A DNA stretch of 64,000 bases, taken from assembly GCA_021399435.1 (NCBI GenBank), contig JAJTUP010000019.1, positions 806,001 to 870,000 of the forward strand, in the 5' to 3' direction. Both the position numbers and the translations under genes were made by a program. This document shows positions 45,249 through 56,400 of the stretch, piece by piece. Origin of the DNA: Diaporthe sp. PMI_573 (taxonomy: Eukaryota > Ascomycota > Sordariomycetes > Diaporthales > Diaporthaceae). Position 1 is the stretch's first letter. Every line of letters begins with the position of its first letter. The notes beneath the pieces were generated by a model. That model made no database searches and was not told the origin of the DNA. It saw only the letters and a list, made by a program, of their open reading frames with translations.

Positions 45249-46953
45249 TCATCTCAGGATAGGCCTCCATCCTTTTCTCTCAACATACCCAACTACACCT
45301 TCGTCCCTCAGGATCTCGGCCCCAAGCCGCCCCGTGACGATACTCCTCTCGTGGCCAGGGCCGCGCACGTAGAACGGCCACTGCAGTCTGCCTTGACCCT
45401 GATCATTACCTTGTTCGTCCTCTTCCTGCCGCTCCCACCATACCCTCCTATCCTTCTTCGTCTTCACAAACCCACATTCCTCTCTGTCTAGAGACAAAAA
45501 CCATTTCCGCTGGTACATGCTCCCGATAGTGTTGACAGCCCCGGGGTACGCATTGGTCCTGCTGACCTCGGCATCCTCAAGCTCACGAAGCTCCCTTTCC
45601 ATCTCTGACATTCCTTCTACATCCTTGCTCGCAGATGTGGAGCCGTCGTTGTACTCCTCCTCCCCATCTTCGCCGCCTGCTCTTCTGTCAGGGCCAGAGT
45701 CATCGCTATCACTGCTCGTCTCCGGCGCCTTCTTCGGAGGTGCTTTCCTCCGCCTCCCCTTCCGCGTGCCCGGAGGCCTGACCGCCTTCGCACGCCCAGC
45801 CGCGTCTTCGTTCTTCGTCAGGTGCAGGTTCACGGCGTAGCCCTGTGGGAGCTTCGAGCCATTCAGGCGCAATCTGATCTTGCGCAAAGAGAAAGCTGCG
45901 GCGAGCTTCTCCTGCTGGGTAAGTTGTCCCCAGCGATCTTGCTCGCCGCCGTCCGAGCCCTCTTCTTGAGAGTCCGCTGGCGCGTACTTACTCCGCCGCG
46001 GCAGCAGGACCTCGTACGACCCCGTGTCCCACACCAGGAGGCTGCCTGTGTGTGAGCCGGCCGTCTCGACCAGGTGGTTCCAGAGACAGTGAACCCGCGT
46101 CTCTGTTGCGTTGCGAAGCACGCCGGCCCCTGTCGCGCGGCCCGTACGGCCACGCGAGTTCGGATCTCCTGGGAGGCTGTCTTCTTGGTCAGTAAAGTAG
46201 CTACTGATTACAAACGCGCCTCGGCGTTTGTCAAAGAGCACATTGGCTCGCTGTGTTGAGTCACCGCACTTGAGGGATGGCTTGGAGGCACCAAACGATA
46301 CCAGCCGCCGTGTCAGGACGGATGACGGCTCGGCGCGGATCAAGATATGTTGCTTGGGTTGAGTGCTAAAATAGGCATGACATCTTGAGACACACGCACC
46401 CATACATGATTGCCCAGGAGCACGACGAGTCCCCGTTGATCTGAAGCCTTAGATCGTAATGAGGTCCGGCCACCGGGTGGTTGTGCTCTGTTACGACAAA
46501 ATGGGCGCCAGCTGGAGACTGAAAGGAAGCAATGTAGAGAGACTGGTACGTTGGGATGCTGAGACGGGGCTGGCCCGCCGGGAAGGGCTGGAGGGTGGCT
46601 TTTGTGAGGAGGTTGGAGAACCAGGCCAGGTGGTCGGTTATTTTGACGGCGTTATTCTCGATGGCTGCGGAGGCCGAGAGGCCGCCCTGTGGTTTCTGAG
46701 GATTGCCCCGTTTCGGTTCACGAGCCGCTTCAAGTTGAGGGCCATATTGTGGGCATTCGCCTGCGCTGGGTTGAGCCTCTGCATCCTGTCCAGGTGGACG
46801 GGCACTGGTTGATAGGCCCTCTGCTTCACGATGCCGATGGTCGGCATTCTGAAAAGGTGGCGGCGATATGGACCATTCTAGATTGCGCCTCTTGACGAAC
46901 GGGTTGGACACAAACTCAGGGCTCGCGTTCCTCTTTCGTGAAGGCGAACTCAT
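45249..46953 (-). CDS. Stand-alone LigD-type 3'-phosphoesterase (PE) domain protein
   Basis: Exons are 46953-46400 and 46176-45249, giving 493 residues. The PE core starts at about residue 150: HFVVTEHNHPVAGPHYDLRL, ING, SWAIMYG, then across the intron LPGDPNSRG, and NATETRVHCLWNHLVETAG, SLLVWDTGSYEVL. The HYDLRL motif and the following SWA/ETRVHCLWNH blocks are those of the archaeal/fungal branch of the phosphoesterase domain of bacterial DNA ligase D, which trims 3'-phosphate or 3'-ribonucleotide ends during end joining. There is no ligase or polymerase domain. The C-terminal half carries a charged, Ser/Asp-rich insert and NLHLTKNEDAAGRAK, RKWFLSLDREECGFVKTKKD. A nuclear DNA-repair role is inferred. 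The intron is 223 nt and its sequence happens to be open in the exon 2 frame. An in-frame ATG at 47037 would add 28 residues. Confidence 0.82.
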
Positions 46954-48195
46954 CGTGCGAGCTGGTCTTTCTTTGGCAACGACCGTCAAACGCCCAGCGC
47001 TTTCAGGATAACGCTGGGTTCCTCTTAACACACACATTGTCAGTAAGCCCGCACCGGAAGACTACCACAGTAGCAAAGGTTTGCTTACATTTCCCCTTCG
47101 CAGGGATCTCAAATGATTGATCGGTTATTTCGCTTGGGTCTCAAGCCTGAGAAGAGCCATTGCGGAATGCACCGTCGTTTGCCACCGTTTGTCGATTCCT
47201 CACTAGCGTGGGCACAACCAAGGCTTGACATCGGCTTCGTGAGCCTGAGCCTGAGCCTGAGCCTGCCCCTGGTAATTCCAGCGCCAACGCCGTCCCAAGG
47301 ACGTTTAGGAAGCAGATGGCCGTTATGCAAGGGCCAACTCAGACTCGCTATTGTGGGGTTTCGCTCCTTGGGAATTGGGGGCACCAGGTCTTGGTTTCAG
47401 GGTAAAACCCTAGAGTGTCATGCGAACCATTCTCGCCCGGAATCAAACCAGTGCGCCGGCTAACAACCGACATCGACTTTTGGGTTTCTAATTATTGTAT
47501 ACAATACTTGAGGTGAGCCTATGCTTCCATTGCGTGTCCACAGGTGGGTAAGGGAAGGCTGGATGGAGCCCACCCGGTCCCTCGATGTTTCACTGTTCCG
47601 TTTGGATCGGATTCATATCAGACGGGGCGAGGGGCAAACGTAAAAGAGCTAGCTTGCACGACAAAGACGGGTGGGGGAATTCTTACATGCTGTGCTGATC
47701 AGGCGCCACCAGGCTAGAAAGAAACTTCATGTTGAGCTCTGCTATGGATGTTTCACTCATGACATAAAGCAAAGATGGTCCGCACGTCTGCCATCTGCCT
47801 GGACTGTGCTGTGAAAGATTCCGTTGCCAAATGTGTTTCGCTAGGATTCAGATACGCGACATGCTTGCCGTTTCAAGGATGAACCCACATCCCTATCGCC
47901 TGACCAAGAATAAATTAAAAGAAACCGCTAATAGACGAATTGGCGATTGTGTTCCACGTGTTTTGCATCGTACTCTCGTGGCTGGGATTCGACGCCAGGC
48001 TGTTGATCTGTGGAAGCTCTTGAAGCTAAAGAGGAAGGGCCTGGGTGCATTGCCCCCAAAACAAAGTAATTATGATCACCTCACCTCCGCACTCCCAGCC
48101 TGCCGAGGTAGCTATTCCAGCTGACGCCTAATGATCATGTGACGATTTCCTTGCTCGGAAGCATTATCAAGCCTCCCGATAATATGGATCTCCTT
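46954..48195. other. Intergenic region between CAC2 and the phosphoesterase gene
   Basis: 1.24 kb with no gene recognised. Short frames only. A (GAGCCT)n stretch sits near 47240-47262. It holds the phosphoesterase promoter and the 3' side of the CAC2 gene. Confidence 0.45.
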
Positions 48196-50653
48196 TCAAG
48201 GCTTCGGGTCAGTGGCGGGCCCGCTGACCAATGTGGGTGCGACTCTTCTCTTCTTCGGCTGCGACCCCGAGTCCTCTTTCTCGCTCTCACTCTGGTCCCT
48301 CTTTGTGCCGGCTACACTACCAGCCGTGCTTCGAGGGGTTTCCGGTGGAGTCGCAATAGGCACCCCGGTCACCTTGCCGGAATTGGTAGCGGTCAAGCCA
48401 GGCACACTACCTGCGACGAGAGTAGGCGGCCCTGGTGGTGGGGGTGCTGTCGAGCTCTGTGTAATGACAGACGAGGTAGAATTGGACCGGGTGGGGGATG
48501 ATGGCCGCTGGTTGGCGAAAGCTGCTGCAGGCGGCGGGGAGGGTGCCGCAAAGGAGCTCGTGGAGTCACGGTGTCGGTGTTGGGAGCCGTTGGGGAAGGG
48601 CGATGGTGGCGCGAATTGAGAAATTGGTGTCGGAACAGGAGTATTCTGTGCTGGTGTTGCCACCGCGTCCGGGTTGTCCTGACGGCGCCTGTGTGCAGAG
48701 ACGTCACCCTTGTAGACCTCACCAAGATCCGTGGGTGCGAAGGATACGGTCGAACAGAAGCCGTCCGACGATGTAATGAATAAAGTCGTGCCGTCGGCCG
48801 CCCTATGGTCAGTTAGAAAAAGCATGCATCGCAGAGGATTGGACGCAAGATCTTACCATGCGAGGTCTGTGAAAGTGGCACAATGTAGATTACTGACGAT
48901 GCAGATGGGGGTTTGCTGCTGTGTGTCATAGATGAAGACTGAATCTTGCGTTGCCACGGCATACACCATCCTATATGGAAGCGCAAAAGCCGCCTTTGGG
49001 CCTGCTGAAGTGGACGTTGCTTCCGACGCGGTGCTGAGACTCCTTCCCATGGGCTCGGAGGACGGAGGAGGTGGCGGGTCCATGACAGACGTCGCGGGGG
49101 ACGGCTTTGAGAGGGGTTCTGGTAATGATGGTATTGGTTCCTCCGACGAGGAAGTATCGATGGTGATGTGCTTTGTGGTTGGTGGGGACGTCCTGAGGGT
49201 ATAGAATATTGGCGAACACCGCACACAGACAGATGGCTTCTTGTGTCCGGGCAGATGTGCCGTTGGGGGCTTGTTGATGCCGCCCCGTGTGTAAATGTAC
49301 ACGGTATTGACGACTTCGTAGTGTGGTTTCCCATCTGTAGATGTCTGCTGGGACGAGTATTGCCCGGCCGGTGTCAGCAATAGACTGCCGTCTGGCGTGA
49401 AGGCCAACCTCCGGAAGAACGACGTCAGGGTCTCGTTGGCATAGAGACTGGCATTCTTGACGTTTGTGCTTGTTGGGAGGGGCTTAGGTGAAACTTCCAT
49501 GGGCATGACGGCAGGCAGGGGCATCGAGGGTGCCGGGGAGACGGATCGACGGGACGAAGAGAAAGACGACCTCCGACTGTGGCTAATGACGCTGGGCGGA
49601 TTCATGGGCAGCGCGACCGAGGTGGGTGTGCCGGGGGCGGACGGCACCGGTGACCCCATCGATGCGCCAGAGGTTGGGCCGGGGCCAACGAAGGGAACGG
49701 CGTCGATGACAGACAGCTGGGCGCGGTGGCCAAAGTCGGGGGGCGCCGGGCTGTTAGAGGAGATGCGCCGAGGGGGCAGGTCAGACTTCATGTGACTTGC
49801 AATCTTGGGGCACTTGTCGGTTTCACTGCTCAGCGTGTACTGCCCGTCCTTGGTCCTGAGAGAGTAGACGTGCACAGATCGGTCTGACGACTGAGTCGCA
49901 ATGTATTCGTTCAGAGGGTCCCATGCCACGCCTTGGACATAGTGGTTGTGCTCGGCGATCTGGCGGATCAGCGTACCTGTCATGCACCATTAGCGACGCC
50001 TGGGGACACAGGGCTCTGAGCGGTCTCCCTTACCAGTAGCAGCATTGTATATCCTCGCGACGTTGTCCATGCTCCCAATGATGAAGTACGAGCCATCTGG
50101 AGACCAGGCCAGGTCGTATATCTCGGAGCCAGAGGACCGGCACATGTGCTTTGTGCGCCAGCTCTCCTTGTCGTCGAAGCCATCGCTGCCAAAGGCCGGG
50201 TTACTGGACTCCGAGGGAACCCAGATGATGACGTTGCCATCATCACCGGCGGAGGCCAGGGTTTCGCCTGGGAATCGTCTCGTCAGAAGCTTGTCGGCTG
50301 GTGTGTGCAGGAGGGAAACAAGAAAGTACTTTTCGGAGACCACCGGACAACATTGACGGCCTGGGTGTGCTTGGAGAGGGTGGCCAGGTACTCGACCTTC
50401 CTGTCCTCTCCGTCTCTCTCGACCTGCCAGAGCTACGTGGGGTCAGCCGGGGTTCTAGAAACATGACTTGCTGAAGCTGCTATTGGTGTTGACGGTGGGG
50501 GATAGGGGATGGTTGCCGGGGCGGGCGGCGTACTCTGACGTTTGAATCTCCACCGGCAGTTGCTAGACGGCCCTTGCCCGCTGGCTCGAAATGTGCAGAA
50601 TAGATGGGGGCATTCTGATCATGCCAGTTGATGATCAAGGGAGTGCTCTTCAT
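48196..50653 (-). CDS. CAC2: Chromatin assembly factor 1 subunit B (Cac2 / p60), WD40 protein
   Basis: Five exons: 50653-50534, 50432-50330, 50267-50034, 49976-48857, 48802-48196 (727 residues). The start MKSTPLIINWHDQNAPIYSA and the WD40 segments are diagnostic of CAF-1 p60: FEPAGKGRLATAGGDSNVR, LATLSKHTQAVNVVRWSP, ETLASAGDDGNVIIW, GSEIYDLAWSPDGSYFIIGS, NHYVQGVAWDPLNEYIATQS, DRSVHVYSLRT, then FFRRLAFTPDGSLLLTPAGQ and YAVATQDSVFIYDTQQ, TFTDLAW, DGTTLFITSSDGFCS. A Ser/Pro-rich insert interrupts the propeller, and the C-terminus is disordered with a basic nuclear-targeting patch (QPKKRR). CAF-1 deposits H3-H4 behind the replication fork together with Cac1 and Cac3. All four introns are short (54-101 nt) and unlike the repeated introns. 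Exon phases agree throughout. Function secure. Confidence 0.94.
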
Positions 50654-53440
50654 GGTGACATGTGCTCGATGGGAGTGTCGAGCGGTGGATCACGGGTGGC
50701 GGTGGTGGTGGTGGTGGTGGTGGTGGTGGTGGGCTGGGCTCGTCAGGGCGCGTCGTTACAGGGTGGAGGCGGTGCCCTGACGCGACTGCAAGCTCGTTCC
50801 CGCGAGCAGTCTGCGTCCTGCTGCTCGTAGGTTAGGTGGGTGGTTGGGTAGGCGGTCTACGTCTGTCGCCTGGCCCCGGGTTGGATGGGTGCTGCTCAGG
50901 ATCCAAGGTAGCTGTAGCTTGGTGTGTCTCTGCACGCGGGCAGAGATGGAGGTGATGGAGTCGAGGAGAGATGGCGATGTTTGAAGCGGGCATGTGGGCT
51001 CGGTCCAGACGAGGTGGATTTTGGACCAGTCTTGCCTTGTCTTGTCCTGTTGCAGATCAGATCAGATCGGATCGGATCTCGGTTTCCAAACAGGTACTGT
51101 AAAGGCAGGCTGTTGGTACGTGGGCGAGTAAGATGGTGGCACTGGTGGTGAGTGGAAGTGAACGCTTTTAGCAAGGAACCTTGACAGCTCCCCAAGCAGC
51201 GAAGGCCGCCCAGCCGAAGCCCAGCCCCGAGAGGCGGCAGGTGGGCGGTGGGCGGTGGGCATTACCAGCCTGCCAGCCCGCCAGCCTGCCTACCTGCCTG
51301 GGTAGGTACCTGCCTAACGGACCAGCCCCCGCGCGACGCAACAGGCGGGAAACATGGTGCCGCAACGGCCGCCTGAGAAACCTGGAATAGAAACGGCAAC
51401 GTTTCTGGACCCAGCCTAGCTACCTAGCACCTGGGTAATAATAAGCCGTGCCTGGATCCGATAAAGACGCCCAACGTTGTGTTTCGAATTGTCTCCGGCG
51501 ACTCCATCTGCTCCTCCAAAGGATCCAGGTCCACTCAATGTCGAAAAGCCGGGTGCGGGGGTTAAGATGGTGTTAGTGCGAGCTCAACCATGTGGGCAAG
51601 CTCAAGCTTGGTGTTGTCCAGACAAGCTTCCACCATACTGCGTTCACTCCCTGCCAGCGATTGATCAACTCGTGCCAGAGGCCAATGACGGCAGAGATGG
51701 AGGCCCAGCCACTGCAAATACCGTGTAGTCTACCTATCGTTTGCGTCTCAAGTGTCACCTGGGCAGTTTCGAAACATGCAGATAGCAGAGTGTTGCTCAA
51801 TCCCGATATCCACACCGTCTTCAGGCAAGAGACGGGGGACCTGGAGACAGTCGGCTGGGTTGGGGCAGCTGCAGTCGCATGCGTGCCTCGTGTCGTCCCC
51901 TCCCATTCATTACCCGACCCAGTTTGTCGCTGCAGCTTGAGAGCCCAGTCCTACGAGGGGGCTAGGGCTGGACTACTCCTCTTCTGCGGGAGACTAGACT
52001 GCTTTTTGAGATCGGACTGCAAACATGCCGTTGCTTACCCACCCTCTCGAGCTGCCGGAACGCTTGGGCGAGCCGGGCACACAAGAGATACTTTCCACCA
52101 AGCAACAGCCCGGCAGTTGTGCAGAAACGCCCTGCTTGCCTTCTCGTACGGCTCGGCCGTAGATTGGAGCGACACTTGGCCGCACAAAAGCGGGCGGGAG
52201 AAGATGGATAGGAGACGCCCTCGGAGCAGGGCACAGGGGCATTCCAAGGTTGCCGGCATGGGTTTACTCGGCAGCTTTGACTCCAACCCGGCTCCGGCCA
52301 CGAGCCCAGCTCGCAGTTCCGTGCCAAGATACGCAACCTTCCGTTGCCATGCTCCATGCTCTCTCTCGGTGCCGCTTGTTATTAGCCCGTCTATGTACAG
52401 AAAGGGGGGGGGGTTTCGCGCAGGATCGCTGTGCATTATCACGGAACGAGCATTGCAGGCCGGGTCTACCTGGTCCCCACGGTACCTAGGTAGTCTTGGC
52501 AGATATCCTCCTGCCTGGATGTCGAACCCGGACCGAGATGGTGTGCCCGTACTGTAACGTCCAGCACCTCCCCGAGGCTTGAGCCGGCTCGAACGTGGGA
52601 AGGCAGCAAATCAACGACCGTCCCCTCGCCCCTCCCGGCTGAGGTACTGTGTAGCTCTCGACCCCAGGACCCTTGGTTGCTGTCCTGCCAGCCTGCTCAC
52701 CGCACAGTAGCCCGGCAGCATTGGGATCCTGCAGCTAAGGAAGCGCCTCCAATCTCGTGCATCCCCTGTCTGCCTGCCAATGCCATTTTCCGGCGTGAGT
52801 CAACGCCGGCCCCTTCGACGCCGCCAAACACCACTCTAGACCACCGTGTACAATGTGTACAATGTGCGCAGATACGTGCAGACATGGTAGCGTATGTGGG
52901 CTCATGACCGTCTGCAGAGCCGCTCACACACCTAGACGGCCCGCGGTCGCAAGTGACCACAACCGCGGTGTCATCATCATATTGTGTCATCTCCGCCTTT
53001 CCTGTCAGTCTGGAGAGAGCCTTTCTCGTTGCCTTGTCTTTCGAATTTCTCCTTCGTCACCTGCCACAGTCGCTCTCGAGACTGGTTTTCTTTTGTGGCC
53101 AGACACACAGTGGTCCAGTCTACAGGTTCGCCTTCCTCGCCTCCCGACTTCTTATCTGGGGCGTCTAGATTGGTAAGCGGCTATTAACACAGAAAGAGGA
53201 CGTCCGAGTTCACCAAGTGGAAACGCTTGCGTGCTCTTGCCTATTCAGAATCTAGAGCATCGGACCCATGCCATCGCGCCTCCTTGCTTCGCAGCCCGGC
53301 CCCCCAAGCTCACATAAAGCGAGGCGTTGGTGCACATTGAGCCGGCAATCTCACTTCCAACTCCCACACGCCCCAGTTCCACCACACTTGTGTTGCTCGC
53401 GTCGACTGACGAGCCTGGGCGTGACCACATCTGGTTCAAG
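50654..53440. other. Divergent intergenic region, CAC2 / ABC transporter
   Basis: 2.8 kb without a convincing gene. It holds a (GGT)n microsatellite (50694-50731), GC-rich GGTGGGC and CTGCC repeats near 51240-51310, TACCTAGGTA-type motifs at 51301-51310 and 52483-52492, and a 9-bp direct repeat GTGTACAAT near 52846-52863. The 321-codon open frame at 51592-52557 shows no domain and lacks support. Confidence 0.45.
50694..50731. repeat. (GGT)n trinucleotide microsatellite
   Basis: About 11-12 GGT units directly upstream of the CAC2 start codon (about 40-80 bp before the ATG on the minus strand), so it lies in the leader or core promoter of that gene. Confidence 0.93.
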
Positions 53441-56400
53441 ATGCACCACGACTCTATGGTAGTGGCGGTTGCAACCGGCCTCGGCATTGTTGGTCTGGTG
53501 TCAATCCCCGCCGTCTTCACTTTCACGTTGCAGCTCGCAACCCGCCAGCAAAAGCAGGATACCTATGAGGACGAAGATGGAAAGGCCACCCCGGAATCCG
53601 TGGCAGCTTATTCGACCAAACTTCCCAGGACCCTTATTGTGCTTTTTGCCGCCCTGACTTGCAGCACCGGCATCGCGACGGCCGTGCTTGCAACTCTTCC
53701 ACTCGGCCAGGATGGTCTCTTCCTCGAGAATTGGCTGAGTGCAGGCGCTTCGGTGAGCTCCCTGCGTTCTGTATACCCCTCGTTCCGAAAACTCGGTACT
53801 GACTAATTCGTGTGCAAAGATCCTGCTACTGTTTCAGGCCATTGCCACAGCTTCGTGCAGGAACACAGTCCAAGCCTACAATTTGGGCCTTTACTCGTTC
53901 CTTTCCTGTCTCATCCTGGCAGTCATCCTTCTTGTACAGGGCACATTGGTGTTCGAGCAGCTGTTGGCCCACTATCCGGTCCATTTCGCGTTGCGGATTG
54001 TGGAAATCGCCGCAACTCTCGGCCTGTCAGCCGTCAGCCTGTGCATTCCTCGCAGGCCCGAGGTTTTCGACAGAGATGGAAAGCCCATTGACCGAATGTA
54101 CACATCAACTGCTCTCGACCGCTTCACTTGGGGCTGGCCGTCCTATCTGCTGAAGATGGCCAGTGAGCGGAACCAGCTCGACCTCGACGACTTACCCAGA
54201 CCTGACCATTACACCCGGGCTGCCGAGTTGTCCGCCGACTGGAAGAAGCGCGCCTCGAAACGGCAACTCTGGCTGGCTATCATTCTTGCCCACAAGATGG
54301 CCCTCGCCAAGCAGTGGCTCCTGACCCTCATCACGTCCTTCCTAAACTTTGGACCTCAGTGGGTGATTCTGCAGCTCCTTCGGATCCTGGAGAACAGGGC
54401 GGGCCAAGAGAATTACTCACTGAGTGTTTACATGTGGGTGTTTTGGCTCGGAATTGTGATTGTCGCGCAGGCTTGGATTGAAAGTCATGTCTTTTGGCTC
54501 TCGTTTGCAGAGCTAGCTATTCCTGTCCGGGGACAGGTAAGCGCCTTGATCTTCGAAAAGAGCATGCGGAAGAAGGATGTCAAGGGAAGTGGGAGATCCA
54601 GAAACAAGAAGACCACTGATACTGTCGAGAACCCCGAGCCAGCCATTACAGGAACAGTCCCCGGATCGACGGCGACCGATCGGCCAGAAATTCCCGAAGT
54701 GGAGGAAGACGAGGCCGAAGCGCTCAAGAAGAGCAAACAGGCTGTGGTTAACCTGATCGGTGTCGACGCCAAGCGCGTGTCAGACTTCATGTCCTTCCAA
54801 AACCTGTTCCCGGGCAGTCTGTTCAAGCTCCTCGTCTCGCTGGTCTTCCTCATTTCATTGCTTGGCTGGAAGGCTCTTCTTGCCGGATTCTCCACCATGG
54901 TGGCCATCATGCCCGTAAACATTTACTTCTCAAAGCAATGTAAGCATCACTCTTCTCCTGTCACGGATCCCCGTCTTTCATATTTTGGATTGTTCTAGAA
55001 TGCAATACTTTAGGATCCGTAGCGAGACTAACGTCATACTCAGATGCCGCAGCTCAAGATCAACTGATGAAGGTGCGTGACGAGAAGCTTGGCGTCGTTA
55101 ACGAAGCTCTCCAAGGCATCCGGCAGATCAAGTTCTCTGCCCTCGAGCCAGAGTGGGAGAGGAAGATTTCTGCCGTTCGAGAAAAGGAACTCAAATCCGT
55201 TTGGGACGTGTTTGTAAACGACACTGCCTTGCTCGGCTGCTGGGTTACCAGCCCAATTGCTTTAGCAGCTGCCTCTTTGGCCGTCTACGCCGCGCTGTAC
55301 GGCACCCTACTGCCTTCTGTGGCATTTGTCAGTCTCGGCGTTTTTAGGGCTCTCGAGGTCACACTTTCTATCATCCCCGAGCTCACAACCGACGTCCTGG
55401 ATGCCTGGACCTCTGTCAAACGTATTGAGGAGTACTTGAACTCGCCCGAGATCGAAAAGAGCGCAAAGGAATCTGATGAGGTCACTTTCGATGCCGCTTC
55501 CATCGCTTGGCCAGCGGATGAAAAGTTGGATGATGACGAGAGGTTTGTACTCCGGGATGTCACCGTGACATTCCCGAAAGGCGAACTTAGTGTCATCTCA
55601 GGCAAGACGGGGACTGGCAAGTCCTTGATGCTCGCAGCTATCCTTGGAGAGGTCGACATCCTGTCCGGAAGTATCGCGCTGCCCAAGCCACCAGCTCTAG
55701 AGGATCGAAAGGACAGCAAGGCCACAAGGGCGAATTGGATCATTCCCGAGGCACTTGCATACGTTGCGCAGATCCCGTGGATAGAGAATGCTAGCATCCG
55801 GGATAACATCGAATTTGGGTTGCCGCACGACGAAGAGAGATATCAGAAGACCATTCAGGTTTGCGCTCTCAAAAAGGACCTGGAAATGCTATCAGATGGC
55901 GAGAGGACGGAAATCGGTGCAAACGGTATTAATCTCAGCGGCGGACAAAAGTGGCGGGTGACCCTCGCAAGGGCTATCTACTCGAGAGCAGGGATCCTTG
56001 TTTTTGACGATATCTTCTCGGCTGTCGATGCCCATGTTGGGCGCCATATCTTTGAGGAATGTCTCACGGGAGAACTGGCAGCCGGCCGAACCAGGATACT
56101 AGTCACGCACCACGTCGCGCTCTGTCAGGACAAGACCAAGTACCTCGTTGAGCTGGGAGACGGGCAGGTCTTGCACGCCGGCCTCTTGTCAGAACTCGAA
56201 AGTGACGGTACGCTCGACCTTATCAAGAGTCACGAGCAAACCGACGCGGAGATTCGCGAGGACGAGAACGCCACAGCTGTCAACTCGCACGAGCCATCTG
56301 ATGAGGAGTCGGAAGAAGACGAGGCTCATGGAAACACGTTGAAAAAAATCCTCTCCAAGCAAAACAACGACCCTCGCAAGTTCGTCGAGGACGAAAAGCG

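Noticed and set aside
47270..47290. GGTAATTCCAGC, identical to part of 18S rRNA
   Set aside because: The match stops after about 12 bases and the surroundings are not ribosomal.
47400..47465. tRNA-like stretch containing a T-loop-like GGTTTGATTCC on the minus strand
   Set aside because: No acceptor or anticodon stem could be paired; no tRNA gene was found anywhere in the window.
51592..52557. 321-codon plus-strand open frame between CAC2 and the ABC transporter
   Set aside because: No domain, no repeat or signal structure, irregular composition, competing frames on the other strand; likely chance in GC-rich DNA.
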